Source of the DNA: Dipetalonema caudispina
Lineage: Eukaryota; Nematoda; Chromadorea; Rhabditida; Onchocercidae
Assembly (NCBI GenBank): GCA_013365325.1
Contig: JABVXV010000282.1
Coordinates: forward strand, 1 to 64,000
Direction: 5' to 3'
Length of the DNA: 64,000 nucleotides
Part shown: piece after piece, positions 51,501-62,664 of the stretch
Numbering within the stretch: position 1 is the stretch's first letter
Layout: each line of letters starts with the position of its first letter
Notes under the pieces: model-generated
The model's database searches: none
What the model saw: only the letters and a program-made list of their open reading frames with translations
Told to the model about the DNA's origin: nothing
Position numbers and translations under genes: made by a program

Positions 51501-54500
51501 CTACTAGTCTATGCTAATTCAATGTAATCATAATTGACTAGAAGCCCTGGCATATTTTTATTAAATTTTAAGATTCCCAGTACTGTATATGAATTCCAGA
51601 ATTTTTTTTCGGAAAATTTAGAACAGAAATAATGTACCAGGACAGAGAAGGCATTGATCGTCATCGTATTTTCAGAATGGATACGACTCGTACGTGGTGC
51701 AAGCATTTCGTTACGTGGAGGTGCCGTACATTGTTGCGCTCCGTTCATGGGTTTCTGAGGTGGTATTAATTCTTCTATCTTTTCAAGCTCTTTGAAAAGT
51801 GCTAATAAAGACAGTGGAGATTGCCTTCCTAAGGTATTGCTATCACGTGAACAATTAAGATTAATTCGTTCATCCACCACGTATTCGTGTTCTATCTTGC
51901 TGTAGTTAATGCTGCTGTCCGTTATGTTTGGAACAAACAACCAAGATTGTGACATTTTAACGTCGCAGTTATTATCAACATTTTCGTTCATCACAAATGG
52001 TTTTTCAAGCGCAGCCAACGAAATGGCGCCTCCACGCCGCAAAACACTTCGCATCATTACTGCCAGCGACCAACTCCTGTACAAGAAAAAACAAGTCAAA
52101 TTAGTTTACTGAATTAATTAAATAAATTCTTAAAAAGTACTACGACTTATGACTGTTATTCCAGACGTAACATAAAATGTCCCCAGATTTCAATAGGTTT
52201 TGAGATGATCGCCATCCCAAACCCAACATTTTTTTTTGCAAAGTTCTTGATACCTTGCAATTTTAAGACAGTCAAATACTAAAAACAAGTACTTACTTTG
52301 CAAGAATAGCTGTAGCATGTTGTGATTCCGGAAGTACCGCTCCATTTATTACACATTCCAGCGAAACATTAACATTGGACGGTGATACAGCGACACGGGC
52401 TGAAAATACATCTTTCTCAACATAATCGCTTAGTTTGTCTGTTGTACTCTCGAAGTTACTGCCACATGACCTCATGTCGAGCAGGATTACTAGCTAGTCC
52501 TTCCCACTATCAACTCTTTGTCACTAGTCTAATATCCACACAACTTTCGAAGAAGCCGTCTTGGCACTTATTTCCGAGAAATATTTTACATGCATAACTT
52601 TTGTTAACGAAAAATAAGCCCAAACTCTGAGGAACCAACACTAAAACAAAGACTTCAGTAAGTTTCCGAAAGCATTACCTATAAAGAGATTCTTTTTCAG
52701 GTAAAACTGGAGATCAAAAGAGTCGATGTACGAAGATGCAATGTGAATATCAACAACATTTTCATCAACACATGCACTGCGACTATGTGCTCTCACAAGG
52801 CTTTCGAAAAACGCATTATGAGCCAGTTGTGTTCGAATGATGCTCACAAGAAAAACCACATCTTGCAAATGAGCAAATGGTATCTGCAAGACATAATATA
52901 ATACTTTAATCTTGAGCAGAAACATAACTTCTGGATGAGTCTACAATATTCGTAAAAATCACTGACTGCTTAAACTTACGAATACTAGTCAATTCACCTG
53001 TCTTAAAATGCCATCTTCTTGGGAACACGTCATGGAGTTATCAAAAATATAGTGCTGTGTCGAACAGCCTGGTAAACGAACAAAAAGGTCATGACATTCC
53101 TGCAAAAATTTAACCGACTATCAACAACAGAAACAGATGCAGAAATTTTAGAAGAAATCCAAAGAAGCAAACACTTATCACGTTTGCTTTGTTTTTCAGA
53201 ATTTCTAATGTCGATACGAAAGGCCCAATAACATTCTAACCACTCAAACGACTCATTTCGTGCCGATTCATGTATGCTCCCACTTGACTTAACCGAAAAG
53301 ATATACTAGAAGTGGACTCAAATATGCAAAAAATTGTCTTAAAGAAATACAGAAAACAGATACCAACCTCACTTTCATTCAGTAAATATTGATATAAATT
53401 GTATGAGCCTTCAACATTCAACTGAACTGACGCAATCTTAGAAAGCTTTTTGATTGCAGCTGATGAAAATATAATTGGTCTTGAAAACCGCAGACAAAAT
53501 GCAGCCGGTAACTGGCGGCCTGACATAGCACTACGCCATTCCCCGCTATAAAAATAGTGAGCTCACTGAGATGATTAGAGTTTTATGGAAACTTTCTATG
53601 TGTAAATGTAAATCAAGAAATACGTGAAAAATTAATACATACTGTGCAAAAAGTGTAGTATCGGAGAAAAAATTTGGCGCTGAACTCGAGACAATGCATA
53701 ATTGAAGATATGGTTCAACATCATACAGCACTGAAACTAACTGATGGTAATGTAATGTCTGCTCAGGTTTGACAGGTATGATATCATCTAAGGAATGTGA
53801 ACTAGCTCCCAACAAAACAAAGAAATCAAAATGACACGAAATTTCCGAAATGAAACAAGAAGTTCTATATAGTCTTTCGTAATGAAGAGTGATTACTGCC
53901 TCTGACATTCACTATTTCTCAAAAATAGGCTAAGCACAGAAGTGTACAGAAACAGAAACAACCAAGCAGTCCTAGTAATGTGATCCTAACACTGATCAAA
54001 GCTTGGTAAATCTACAGTACTGCTGAATTAAAACTTTTTATGCAACTATTAGTTAGCAATACACTTCGTTGCAATGGTAGCTTTACATGTTCCATCTTGC
54101 AAAGTTTGCCAAATTTAAGATCTTCGACCTTTCTTAGAATAAAGTAGCTTACCTTGCTCATCAGTAGGAGATATGATACCACCAGAAGCAGTGTCCAAAA
54201 ATATTACCGGTTCGACAAATGGATAAATAGTGAATGGAGTGGATTCAGTTCGCGGTTTACAGAGACCCAAAATGCCACCGTTTATTTGGTCAAAAACTGA
54301 CGGAGCACTTCCGGACATGTTCAGAAGATCTTTTTCAGCGTACTCCAGCGATCGCAAACAATATATTTTTTCGTCTCTGAAGAGTAAAAATTTTTTATTA
54401 AAATAATTTTTGTAAAGATTTCGATAAAGTGACAATACGTAAAAGAGTGTTAAAAAGGATATCAGGATGAAATTGATTATCTATAATCAATTCCATGTTA

Positions 54501-55725
54501 AGTGGATAAAATGGGCAGCAAGAGCACGAATAATTAAATATAGATAGAAACAAATGACACCACCTTGACAAATCTGATGGAACAAGATGAAACATCGCCG
54601 TCAATGCTGTATGTACAAGATCCCATCTGTTACGAGAAACGTAAAGCCGAAGTGCTTGCGCTTCCACCGCTCGTTCACCAAACCAAGATACCGAACAACT
54701 GGTAATTTGTTGGCCATCAGCAGAAACAGTAATTTCAAGTGAAAAATCTGCATTTCGAATCTTGCAGTATCCTGGATGAGCTTGGAAATCACTTCTGAAG
54801 TAAAGAACCATAAAAATTAAAAAAAAGAGCTTTATGATGGAGATGTGTTTGCGTAGCACAAGATGTTCAGGAACTAGACCAACAAACGGCGTTAGAATAA
54901 AGAAGCATATTCCGTCTATTTTTTCAGGATATTTTATAACTCATCTACCCATTTACTAGGTAACACTTACGACAAGCTTTCAGCGAGATGCCGTAAATGT
55001 GTAGATAAATCACGATCACTATCCGATGGCATGTGTTTCCTCATATCGGCAGCTGCCTGCATCAAATCCTCCCTATCATCAGCAGTGAGCACAAAACGTT
55101 TCTCCTGCAAGACATCACACACCCATTAATTTTTCAAATTTCTTCGACTGTTATTTCCTTTTTATTCTGAAAAGCTTTAAAGAACTTCAATGTCAACCGG
55201 AAGGGGAAATAGTATTAAAAATCTTAAAAAAAGACCAATGAACAATTAATGTGATGTATCGCAGTCTTCTACGCTAATTTCAGTAAATTCGTCCCACATA
55301 ACGACTAAAGTAGTTAAAATGAAATATTGAGAAGTACGAAAAGGACAAATTCTACAGAACTACAAATCATATTCCTAACAGAAACAAATAGCTGAAAATA
55401 TATGAAATTCTAAGTCAACTTCTAGCCGAATTCCCTTTCAAAATTCGACAAATCAAAAAAAAAAAGTTCTTAAAGTCCACAATTTTCGAAATCTTGAAGT
55501 TGCAGAAAAAAAATTGTCACAAAGAAAACAAACCATAAGATTTCGACGTAAAAGTTGTGACAAATATTCCCATGAAAATTTAAGTGATGACTGTCGAATT
55601 TTTTCGAGGCGAATTTCCTCTTCAACCTCTTCTAGGCTAAAATCAACCAAGCTATATTTATCACATTGATTATTATCCATCACCGGCTTCTGTTCTTGCC
55701 TATCCACCATGCTTTCCTTTTCCAT
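45522..55725 (-). CDS. mdt-1: Mediator complex subunit 1 (MED1/TRAP220 homologue)
   Basis: Nuclear coactivator subunit linking activators to RNA polymerase II. Minus-strand exons in order: 55725-55534, 55104-54971, 54794-54564, 54376-54153, 53787-53643, 53545-53368, 53099-52998, 52883-52679, 52399-52297, 52076-51638, 50769-50662, 50451-50326, 50146-49834, 49694-49545, 49226-48965, 48457-48217, 47865-47665, 47587-47372, 47042-46926, 46646-46282, 45771-45522; about 1433 aa. The folded Med1 domain spans about residues 50-560 and aligns with human MED1: LMEKRFVL, SLEYAEKDL, LPAAFCLRFSRPI, VRLPGCSTQHYIF and SLAVMMRSVLRR. The rest is Ser/Pro/Thr-rich and disordered, with KGSLEAVVGKL resembling human SLTAVIDKL. 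Uncertain points: the acceptor of exon 5 (five residues could be added) and the start of exon 18 (47587 or 47537). The 3' half was joined by frame and splice sites. Confidence 0.92.
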
Positions 55726-55733
55726 AACAAGTT

Positions 55734-55735
55734 CT
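55734..55735 (-). other. Probable trans-splice acceptor of MED1
   Basis: ATTTCAG on the minus strand precedes the MED1 ATG by eight bases, with no upstream donor obvious. This is typical spacing for a spliced-leader site. Confidence 0.55.
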
Positions 55736-56453
55736 GAAATTCGACCTGTATTAGACTTTCAAATATTTAATTCGTCTCCATACTACTAACATCTGCAAAC
55801 ATCAATTTTGATACTGTCAAATGAAAAGTCTATACTCCATGTATACTTTAACTTCATACGTATCAATATCAGCTAATCAAAATAAGCATTCATCATTAAA
55901 CTGCTGGATTAATTTAAAGTATATTACTACTATGTAAAGATAATGTTAACTTATACAAATTTTACACTAAACGTGGAAACGTCAGAGGATATAACAATGC
56001 ACATAAGTGACGCACACGTGAAGCACACACATACACACACGTAAGCTCTCCTCTTAGAAGAATCGATATTGATCTATTAAGACGATAGAATTGCATAGAG
56101 CCATTTCTGTTGTATCAAACCAATTGTCAAAAAATTGAGTAATGGAAGTGAGGAGAGCGAAAGATTGAGAAGAATTTATGGATATAAGGAAATAGTATAG
56201 TAATTTGAGGAGTAGCAGGAGATATTAAAATTCGAAAAATACTATTGGATATAAAGATTGATAGAATTAGCAATTAATTACATATAGCAATATAATCAGT
56301 GATGAAGAATAGAAAGAGAGAGTTAAATGATTGAAGAGACAGGAGAAGATTTTGATGATAGAATTTATAAATTTTATAATGTTATGCAAAATGAATGTAA
56401 TATATTTATTATGTTTGATTTTTATTTTAAAAATTGATAAATTTAAATTTTGT
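55736..56453. promoter_or_regulatory. Shared upstream region of divergent MED1 and UBXN4 genes
   Basis: About 720 bp separates the two head-to-head acceptors, so the promoters of both genes should lie here. A CA-rich run (56019-56040) and no clear TATA box are seen. A common bidirectional promoter is inferred from the arrangement only. Confidence 0.5.
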
Positions 56454-56455
56454 AG
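56454..56455 (+). other. Probable trans-splice acceptor of the UBXN4-like gene
   Basis: TTTAAATTTTGTAG ends 17 bases before the ATG at 56473. Confidence 0.55.
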
Positions 56456-56472
56456 GAGAAAGAAGGGGAAAT

Positions 56473-59400
56473 ATGAAATGGTTTGAGGGTGGAATAGCTG
56501 AAGCAATTGCTATAAGCCGACAACAAAATGCGCTTTTTATTGTTAATATTCAACAACCACCAGGTAAGTAAAGCATTAATTCATATTTTAGTTAATGTTA
56601 AAATTGAAATTATTGATAAGGAATTAGAATTAACAGTAGCAAAATTTACAAATGAAATAGATGAAATGATTACCGGATAGAAATTATTTACTGTACTATT
56701 TGGCTACTATTATTAATTATTAAATTATTAGAAAGTACATTAAGCTATTTTGAATGGCATACATTTCCTTTCATAATTTATGGAATAAAGTAAAATTGTA
56801 GGATTAAGCTGGATTTAGTTATGATTCAATTTTTCTGAACTTTGTTATATGAGCTGTTGAATTTGATTAACATACTTGTTGAAACAATGAAATATTGAAA
56901 TAATTAATTAGTAAGATTGTGAAGAAATTGAGCAAGTATATTATTTATATTAAGGAAAAGATAGGACGTTTGGAAAAAGATATGTAGAATGCAGAAAAAA
57001 AAAAGTAGATATACACTTTTCTACATATTTCGCCTTAAAGGTCGTTTGCAACAGCTTTCTCGATATTGGTAGGAACATCAACAATAAATGAATTGACCTA
57101 CAGTGATGATATGAAATTTTAATTCTATAATAGAATTCCATTATGCAACAGTCTATTTTAGAGAATAGGGATGAACAAAGTATTCGAATGGCTCAGCTTT
57201 GGGATAATATCGATAACAATATTTGTCAACCAGCTTTGGTCGGCATACGTATTTTCCAAGGGACCGAAACGGCAAAACAATTTGCTCAGATATGTCCGTT
57301 TTCTTCTTGCATTTATATTACTAAATTATTTGTCATTGAAAGTAGCATATTTTGTTGTGTAAAATAATCTCAGTTTGATTATTTATAGGTTCCCAAAAAG
57401 AGGCGTAATTAGTGTTGTTAAAGCATTACTATTAATTCACACGTTTGTATCGCTCTCCATGATATTGGCTTTGTTTTAAAGTCGAAAGAAACTTCAGCTT
57501 CTTGTGTTTATAATTAAATGACTTCAGATCCTGTGTTTGTTGTACCAGCATCGTATGTTATTGACTTGAAAGGGAAGCCTTTAGATGTTATTACAATCAC
57601 TGAAGAATTAAATGAAGATATATTCGCACAAAGACTTAAGATTGCCATGAAGGTAAGTAGTTTTCATAGTCGAAATATTTTTTAAAACCATCTCGAATAT
57701 ATGCTATGAATTTATTTTTACTTTCCTTGTTTTACTTCTAACAATTTTGCTTCTTATTTGCCTGCAGTAACCGGTCTAGAAAATTGTGAGCAATTTACTA
57801 TTTGCATAATTGTGACGTTAAGTAGTCTATTGAGATCAGGAAATTTTTTCGCCAACTTCAGTGTTTCAAACTACAGACTTTGAACGCTGCCCATCAATCT
57901 TCATCGTCCACAATGCCTGTAGCTAGTAAACTAAGTAAAGAGGAAACAGAAAGAAAAGAATCTACTGCTGTCAGCATCGATGAAAAGATGAAAAGGTAAT
58001 TTTTAATTGATATAAAATCTTGTTCACTAAATCTTAGACTTCGCTTTTTAATTCACTTACATGAAATGCGTATAAGAACTTTAAAAACGTGGTAATTTTC
58101 TTGTATAGAATACGTTGAGTTATTTGCTTGTATTCGTTTCTGAAGTTTTAGGTCTTTTTAGAGCACATGAATTGCTTGAAAAGAAACGTGAAGAAGACGG
58201 AGTGTTGAAGAAAAAAGAAGATAATCAAAAAGAGATTGAGAGAAGAAATATGGGCAAATTAATGACAGAAGCCAAGGTTAGTAGCAGGCTCGAGTTTTTC
58301 GTTTCCATACATTTTTCTGCATAATTTTGTGATGTTTGTTCAAGTTTAAGCCTCGAAAATTGTCTGTGATGGTCAATTATATTCTTACATATTGAAGGCG
58401 TCGCGTGTGGAACGCGAGAGACGCGAGATGTTGGAACAAAAAAATCGCGAAAAACGTGAACAAGAAGCTTACCTAAAGAAACTTCGTCAGCAGATTAAGG
58501 CGGACAAGTAAGTATGTGAAATAAAACAGGAAAATACCATAGAAGGAAGTCTTCATTTTGAAAGTCATAATGAAATATTTCAATAATATTCAGCAAGTTT
58601 ACTAGAATATTTCTAGAGAAGAGCGAATGAATGGGATATTGGGTAATTTGAAGGAGCAAGAGCGGAAAGCGAAATCCGCAGAGCATCGAACTGATATTCA
58701 GTCTTCAGTTTCAGACATTCCTTATAATAATAGGTGAATTTAATTAAATGGTTAACTGTTAATACGGTGTGCTTTTTTACCATTTATTATTTACGGCCGT
58801 GTTTAGCGTTCAGTATGAAACATGACCGTAAATGGATTTTGGCTTCCAAAATGCACTGCATTGAATATCTGAATAGACATTTCTGTGGTCTTAAAATTTT
58901 TGCTCAAAAATAGCGTGCAAATTCTATTTTCTATTATTTCTCCTAACTGTTTCTTACGATCTGTTCGCCATATGTTTGCGTTTTAAGTGCTGGTTGTCGC
59001 ATTCAGTGCAAATTTTCCGATGGCTCCACTTTGGTACATCAGTTTGCTTCTACAGATATTTTTTCCCAGCTTGTAGAAGTAATCAAGAAGGTATGACAAC
59101 AACAGTTTTATTGTTGATCTCTGAAATTGGTAGTTAAGTACTTTTACTTGACTTTAACGGTTTAGCTTATCATAAATTTTGTGTTTTAGTTAGTTTTGCA
59201 TGTTTTTTTATTTCAGGATGGACGTCAAGGTGATGATTTTTATATAGTGCAAATGTATCCAAGACGAGAGTTTCCCGATATCACACGAACATTTGCTGAA
59301 CTGGGTTTAACGCCATCTGCGACTGTCCTCGTACTTTCTGTAAATTTATGTTCATCATCACCTGTTTTTTTCTGTTATTGTTTGTAGACAAAAGATGTGA

Positions 59401-60097
59401 GGAGCGTCAAAATTCAAAATACTTCGAAATTATGGCTTTGTTACTTTTTGGCAATATTGCTTCTGTAATTTTTTGATGGTGTAAACAAACAGGGCTTCAT
59501 TCTCATTTAAAATTCAAAGAAACTTTGGAAAATTCGCACTCTCTTCTAATTACTTCTACTCGGTGTTTCATATGTGCTTCAGCTATCCTGAATTTTAGCA
59601 GGACTGTTTTTTGATGACTTTACTGGATTTCAACAAATTACTGTTTTAGAAACGCAGGCGAACAGTGACTACTTATGGTGGTTCTAGATGGGTTGGATTA
59701 CTTCAGTATGCTATTGCAGCTCCATTCCAAGCTTTATATCGTATCCTGCTTTATATAGTTGGTTATAATGGTCCTACATCGCCACTGACCGGTGCAGCTA
59801 AATCCAATAATCCTACTGCTGCGCCGAGCAAAGTTCGCAGAGCAAAACAAAGTGGTGGACATCACGGAGACCGTGTTAGACATGTAAGAATAAATTTGCT
59901 GAATAGAGTTTAGATCTTCACTTTCATCCAAGATTTATTATAAATATATATTATTTTTTCACAAAAAAATTGAAATGTGAAGTTTTGAAAGAAAATCAGT
60001 TTAGGAGGGTAACTTTCGGAGATTCCATAACGAAGAAGATTCTTCACATTCAGATGATGAAGCCAGGTGGAATGGTAATTCAACTCAACAGCTGTAA
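56473..60097 (+). CDS. ubxn-4: UBX domain-containing protein 4 (erasin) homologue
   Basis: ER-membrane protein that recruits the p97/VCP ATPase for ER-associated degradation. Exons: 56473-56563, 57162-57293, 57528-57652, 57862-57995, 58162-58276, 58398-58507, 58617-58733, 58988-59090, 59217-59339, 59650-59883, 60005-60097; all phases agree, giving 458 aa (human 508). Domains in order: N-terminal thioredoxin-like region (1-116, starting MKWFEGGIAEAIA and containing VVPASYVIDLKGKPL), a charged coiled coil (about 140-250), the UBX domain (about 277-350, CRIQCKFSDGSTLVHQF to LGLTPSATVLVLS, with the p97-contacting region YPRREFPDIT), a hydrophobic hairpin (about 364-389) and a C terminus, ARWNGNSTQQL, that nearly matches human NTWNGNSTQQM. 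The exon 4 acceptor could also be at 57876 (five residues shorter). The gene is divergent from MED1. Confidence 0.95.
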
Positions 60098-61374
60098 CGA
60101 CTAATTTTTGATCCAGTGATTTTATTATAACATTTGAGTGCGTTCACTGTTATGTTAATCTTCTCAACAAATTAAATGTGATCCTATCATTTCAATTCTA
60201 TGATATAAAGTCTTTCTGCAAATTTATTTGATTCAGTATCAGCATCCGTTCTATCTCGATCAGTATCAACATAATGTAATTCAATTATCTAACCGAAACT
60301 TAATCATCAAGCAGATTAAATGTTATGATTTAATGATTTACATTTGTTTGCCTTTTCTGAGAGAAGGAAGAAGACATGTGTTATTATATATGCATTATAT
60401 TGCGTCATAACTGGAAGAAAATTCGTAGAGTACTAAGTGATTGAAAACTGGTTCAAAAGTAAAGATCGTCATATGGGACATCAAAAAGAATAGGGAAGCG
60501 AAAATTTTCCTCGTATGACGAAAGTATTTTCCTTGATTTATTAATTAACTGTCTCTGCTTTCCTTAATATGTACAACAAACAGGATAGGACGAACGTTAG
60601 AATAAATCCATCTTAAATTATTTGAGCGAAAAAACTGTGGGCGTAGGCGATGAAATATTTTAAGAACATTCGAAATATTTTCCGTTTTTCGGAATTTGTT
60701 TTACATTTCATGCCGACCTTCATAGTTCAGTGTTTACACCTGAAATTCCTTCTACATGAATTTCCTGTATTTATCTACTTCAAATTATTTTACTCATTCA
60801 TCCTCTTTTTTTTTTTCTTCATAGCTTTTGTAACAATAATTATAGGTTGGAATAAATAAATTTATTGAAGCGATTAATAGGAAAGAATTAGATTGATTGT
60901 AAATCAGTAGCTGGAAATATTTCCTTCTGATTCTCCAATAAATATCAAACTACCTTGTATAAGATTTACATGCAAAGTGTTGTTTCACTAAATCATTCAT
61001 TACCGATTGATTAGTTGATAAATGATCAGTTGATGATTTTGCTTCTTCAGATGCATAATTTATTGATTCCCAGGATGGAAAAACTGGAGAGAAACTTCTT
61101 AAACATAAATCTTAAGATGTGTCATCTCGTATTATGTATCTGTAATTGTTATAATATACTGTAAAGAAGATAACTGTCAATATAACCTATCTTCTGTCAT
61201 ATCTATGACACTTCATCTCATCCATCTAGCTAATAATAGTAGTAGTAGTAGTAGGTAAGATAGTATTCTCATTCTTTTTCTTCATTTTTATCTCAACCAT
61301 TATTGAAATCTCTTCTTATGCAGCATCACAATCATATTACACTGACCTCATAGCATATTAATCGTAGACAGAAG

Positions 61375-61424
61375 CATACATACACATACACACACATACA
61401 CATACACATACATACATACATACA
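61375..61424. repeat. CATA/CACA tetranucleotide repeat
   Basis: Imperfect ACATACAC and ACATACAT units over about 50 bp. Confidence 0.93.
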
Positions 61425-61635
61425 TTGGACAAGATTAAAGCAAATGTTATTTGGCATTGCTTTTTTTTTTTTTTTTTTTGATGAAATACTAAAGTGTGTG
61501 TATGTCTGTGACAGCTGGGAGGGTGGTGCCGTCTGCTGGCGATCAGCTGGAAGGACCAGTAGAAATAGGGAGAGGGTACTGCATGATGAGAAATATAGCA
61601 TCATCAACCATCCCATCCCATCCCATCCATAGTAG

Positions 61636-61686
61636 ACTGATGGATAGATAGATAGATAGATGATGATGATGATGATGATGATGATG
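61636..61686. repeat. (GATA)n followed by (GAT)n
   Basis: About five ATAG units run directly into nine or ten ATG triplets. The ATG part is the source of a spurious poly-methionine frame. Confidence 0.95.
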
Positions 61687-61744
61687 GCAATGGCAATACT
61701 ATCGTGGCCTCACTCCAATTTTTCTAAAAATGCCCTCGGTGCCG

Positions 61745-61874
61745 TATGTATGTATGTATGTATGTATATGTGTGTGAGCATCTTTTTTACTACGCTTTTC
61801 CTTCCTTCTCATCATTTTTTATTTTATCGGTTTCACATACAAACATACATACACATACACATACACATACATAT
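61745..61874. repeat. Two short TATG / ACAT repeats 70 bp apart
   Basis: TATG units at 61745-61774 and complementary ACAT units at 61838-61874 could fold back on each other. Confidence 0.85.
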
Positions 61875-62626
61875 ATTTCTCAATTTCGATAATTTTGGAG
61901 CATTTCTGAAATTTTTTTTTTTTTTTTTTTCTTTTTTTTGTATGTTTATCTATAGCAACAAAATTTACGTTTATTTTTGAAATTTTAAAAAAAATATTGA
62001 AAATTTTCTCTTTTAAATTTTCATAATTGATGAAGATTTAAATTATAGTTTTATTTCATTTAAATGATTCAGATGAAATTTATCGATATTTATAGGATAG
62101 GAGCTTTTGAGATTAATGCATACTTTACAACGAATTAATAGTATAGCTGACAAATAATTACTTTAATGATTCGTATCTTTTAAATCGATGTTTATAGTCT
62201 GTTTAGGTTTCATCAGATAGATATTTTAGAGAATGAAAGCAATTAAAATAGAGCATCATGAAACTGATTAGTATTCAGTTGGTTGCTAATCATTCCTAAT
62301 ATTTAGTAAATAGTAATTTCATAGTGAAATGATTAGAATTTCCATATGTTTACAATTCATTATCGTAGTTCATTTTCTATTATATATATTATAGTATAAT
62401 ATGTATTTGTTTGTTAGTAACAGTTATAACTATAAAATCTATTTCAGAATTTACTTAATTAATTTTTTATTAACCGTAAAATATTTGTTACATATTATAC
62501 TATATGCTTTGCTTCTTTCTGTATATGTATATTATACGTTATTCTATTTTTATCTTTACGAATAATTTTTAATTGGTAAACATTTTAACTTATTGATTTG
62601 TTATTATTTAGTACGAGAAGAGCCAG

Positions 62627-62660
<34 letters not shown>

Positions 62661-62664
62661 TAAA

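Larger units (their letters stand above)
60098..62664. other. Intergenic region with simple repeats
   Basis: The 3' UTR of the UBX gene lies at the left; AATAAA motifs occur near 60847 and 60939. Simple repeats follow (listed separately). A GC-richer island at about 61508-61580 contains two CAGCTG E-boxes (61512-61517 and 61544-61549). Open frames here come from ATG, CATA or poly-T repeats. No gene was seen. Confidence 0.6.

Noticed and set aside
57171..57480. Hydrophobic frame overlapping UBXN4 exon 2 in another frame
   Set aside because: The UBX-gene frame matches human UBXN4 closely, and the alternate frame gains hydrophobicity simply from T at second codon positions.
61660..61980. Frame starting with nine methionines
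   Set aside because: It arises from an (ATG)n triplet repeat and continues through other simple repeats.
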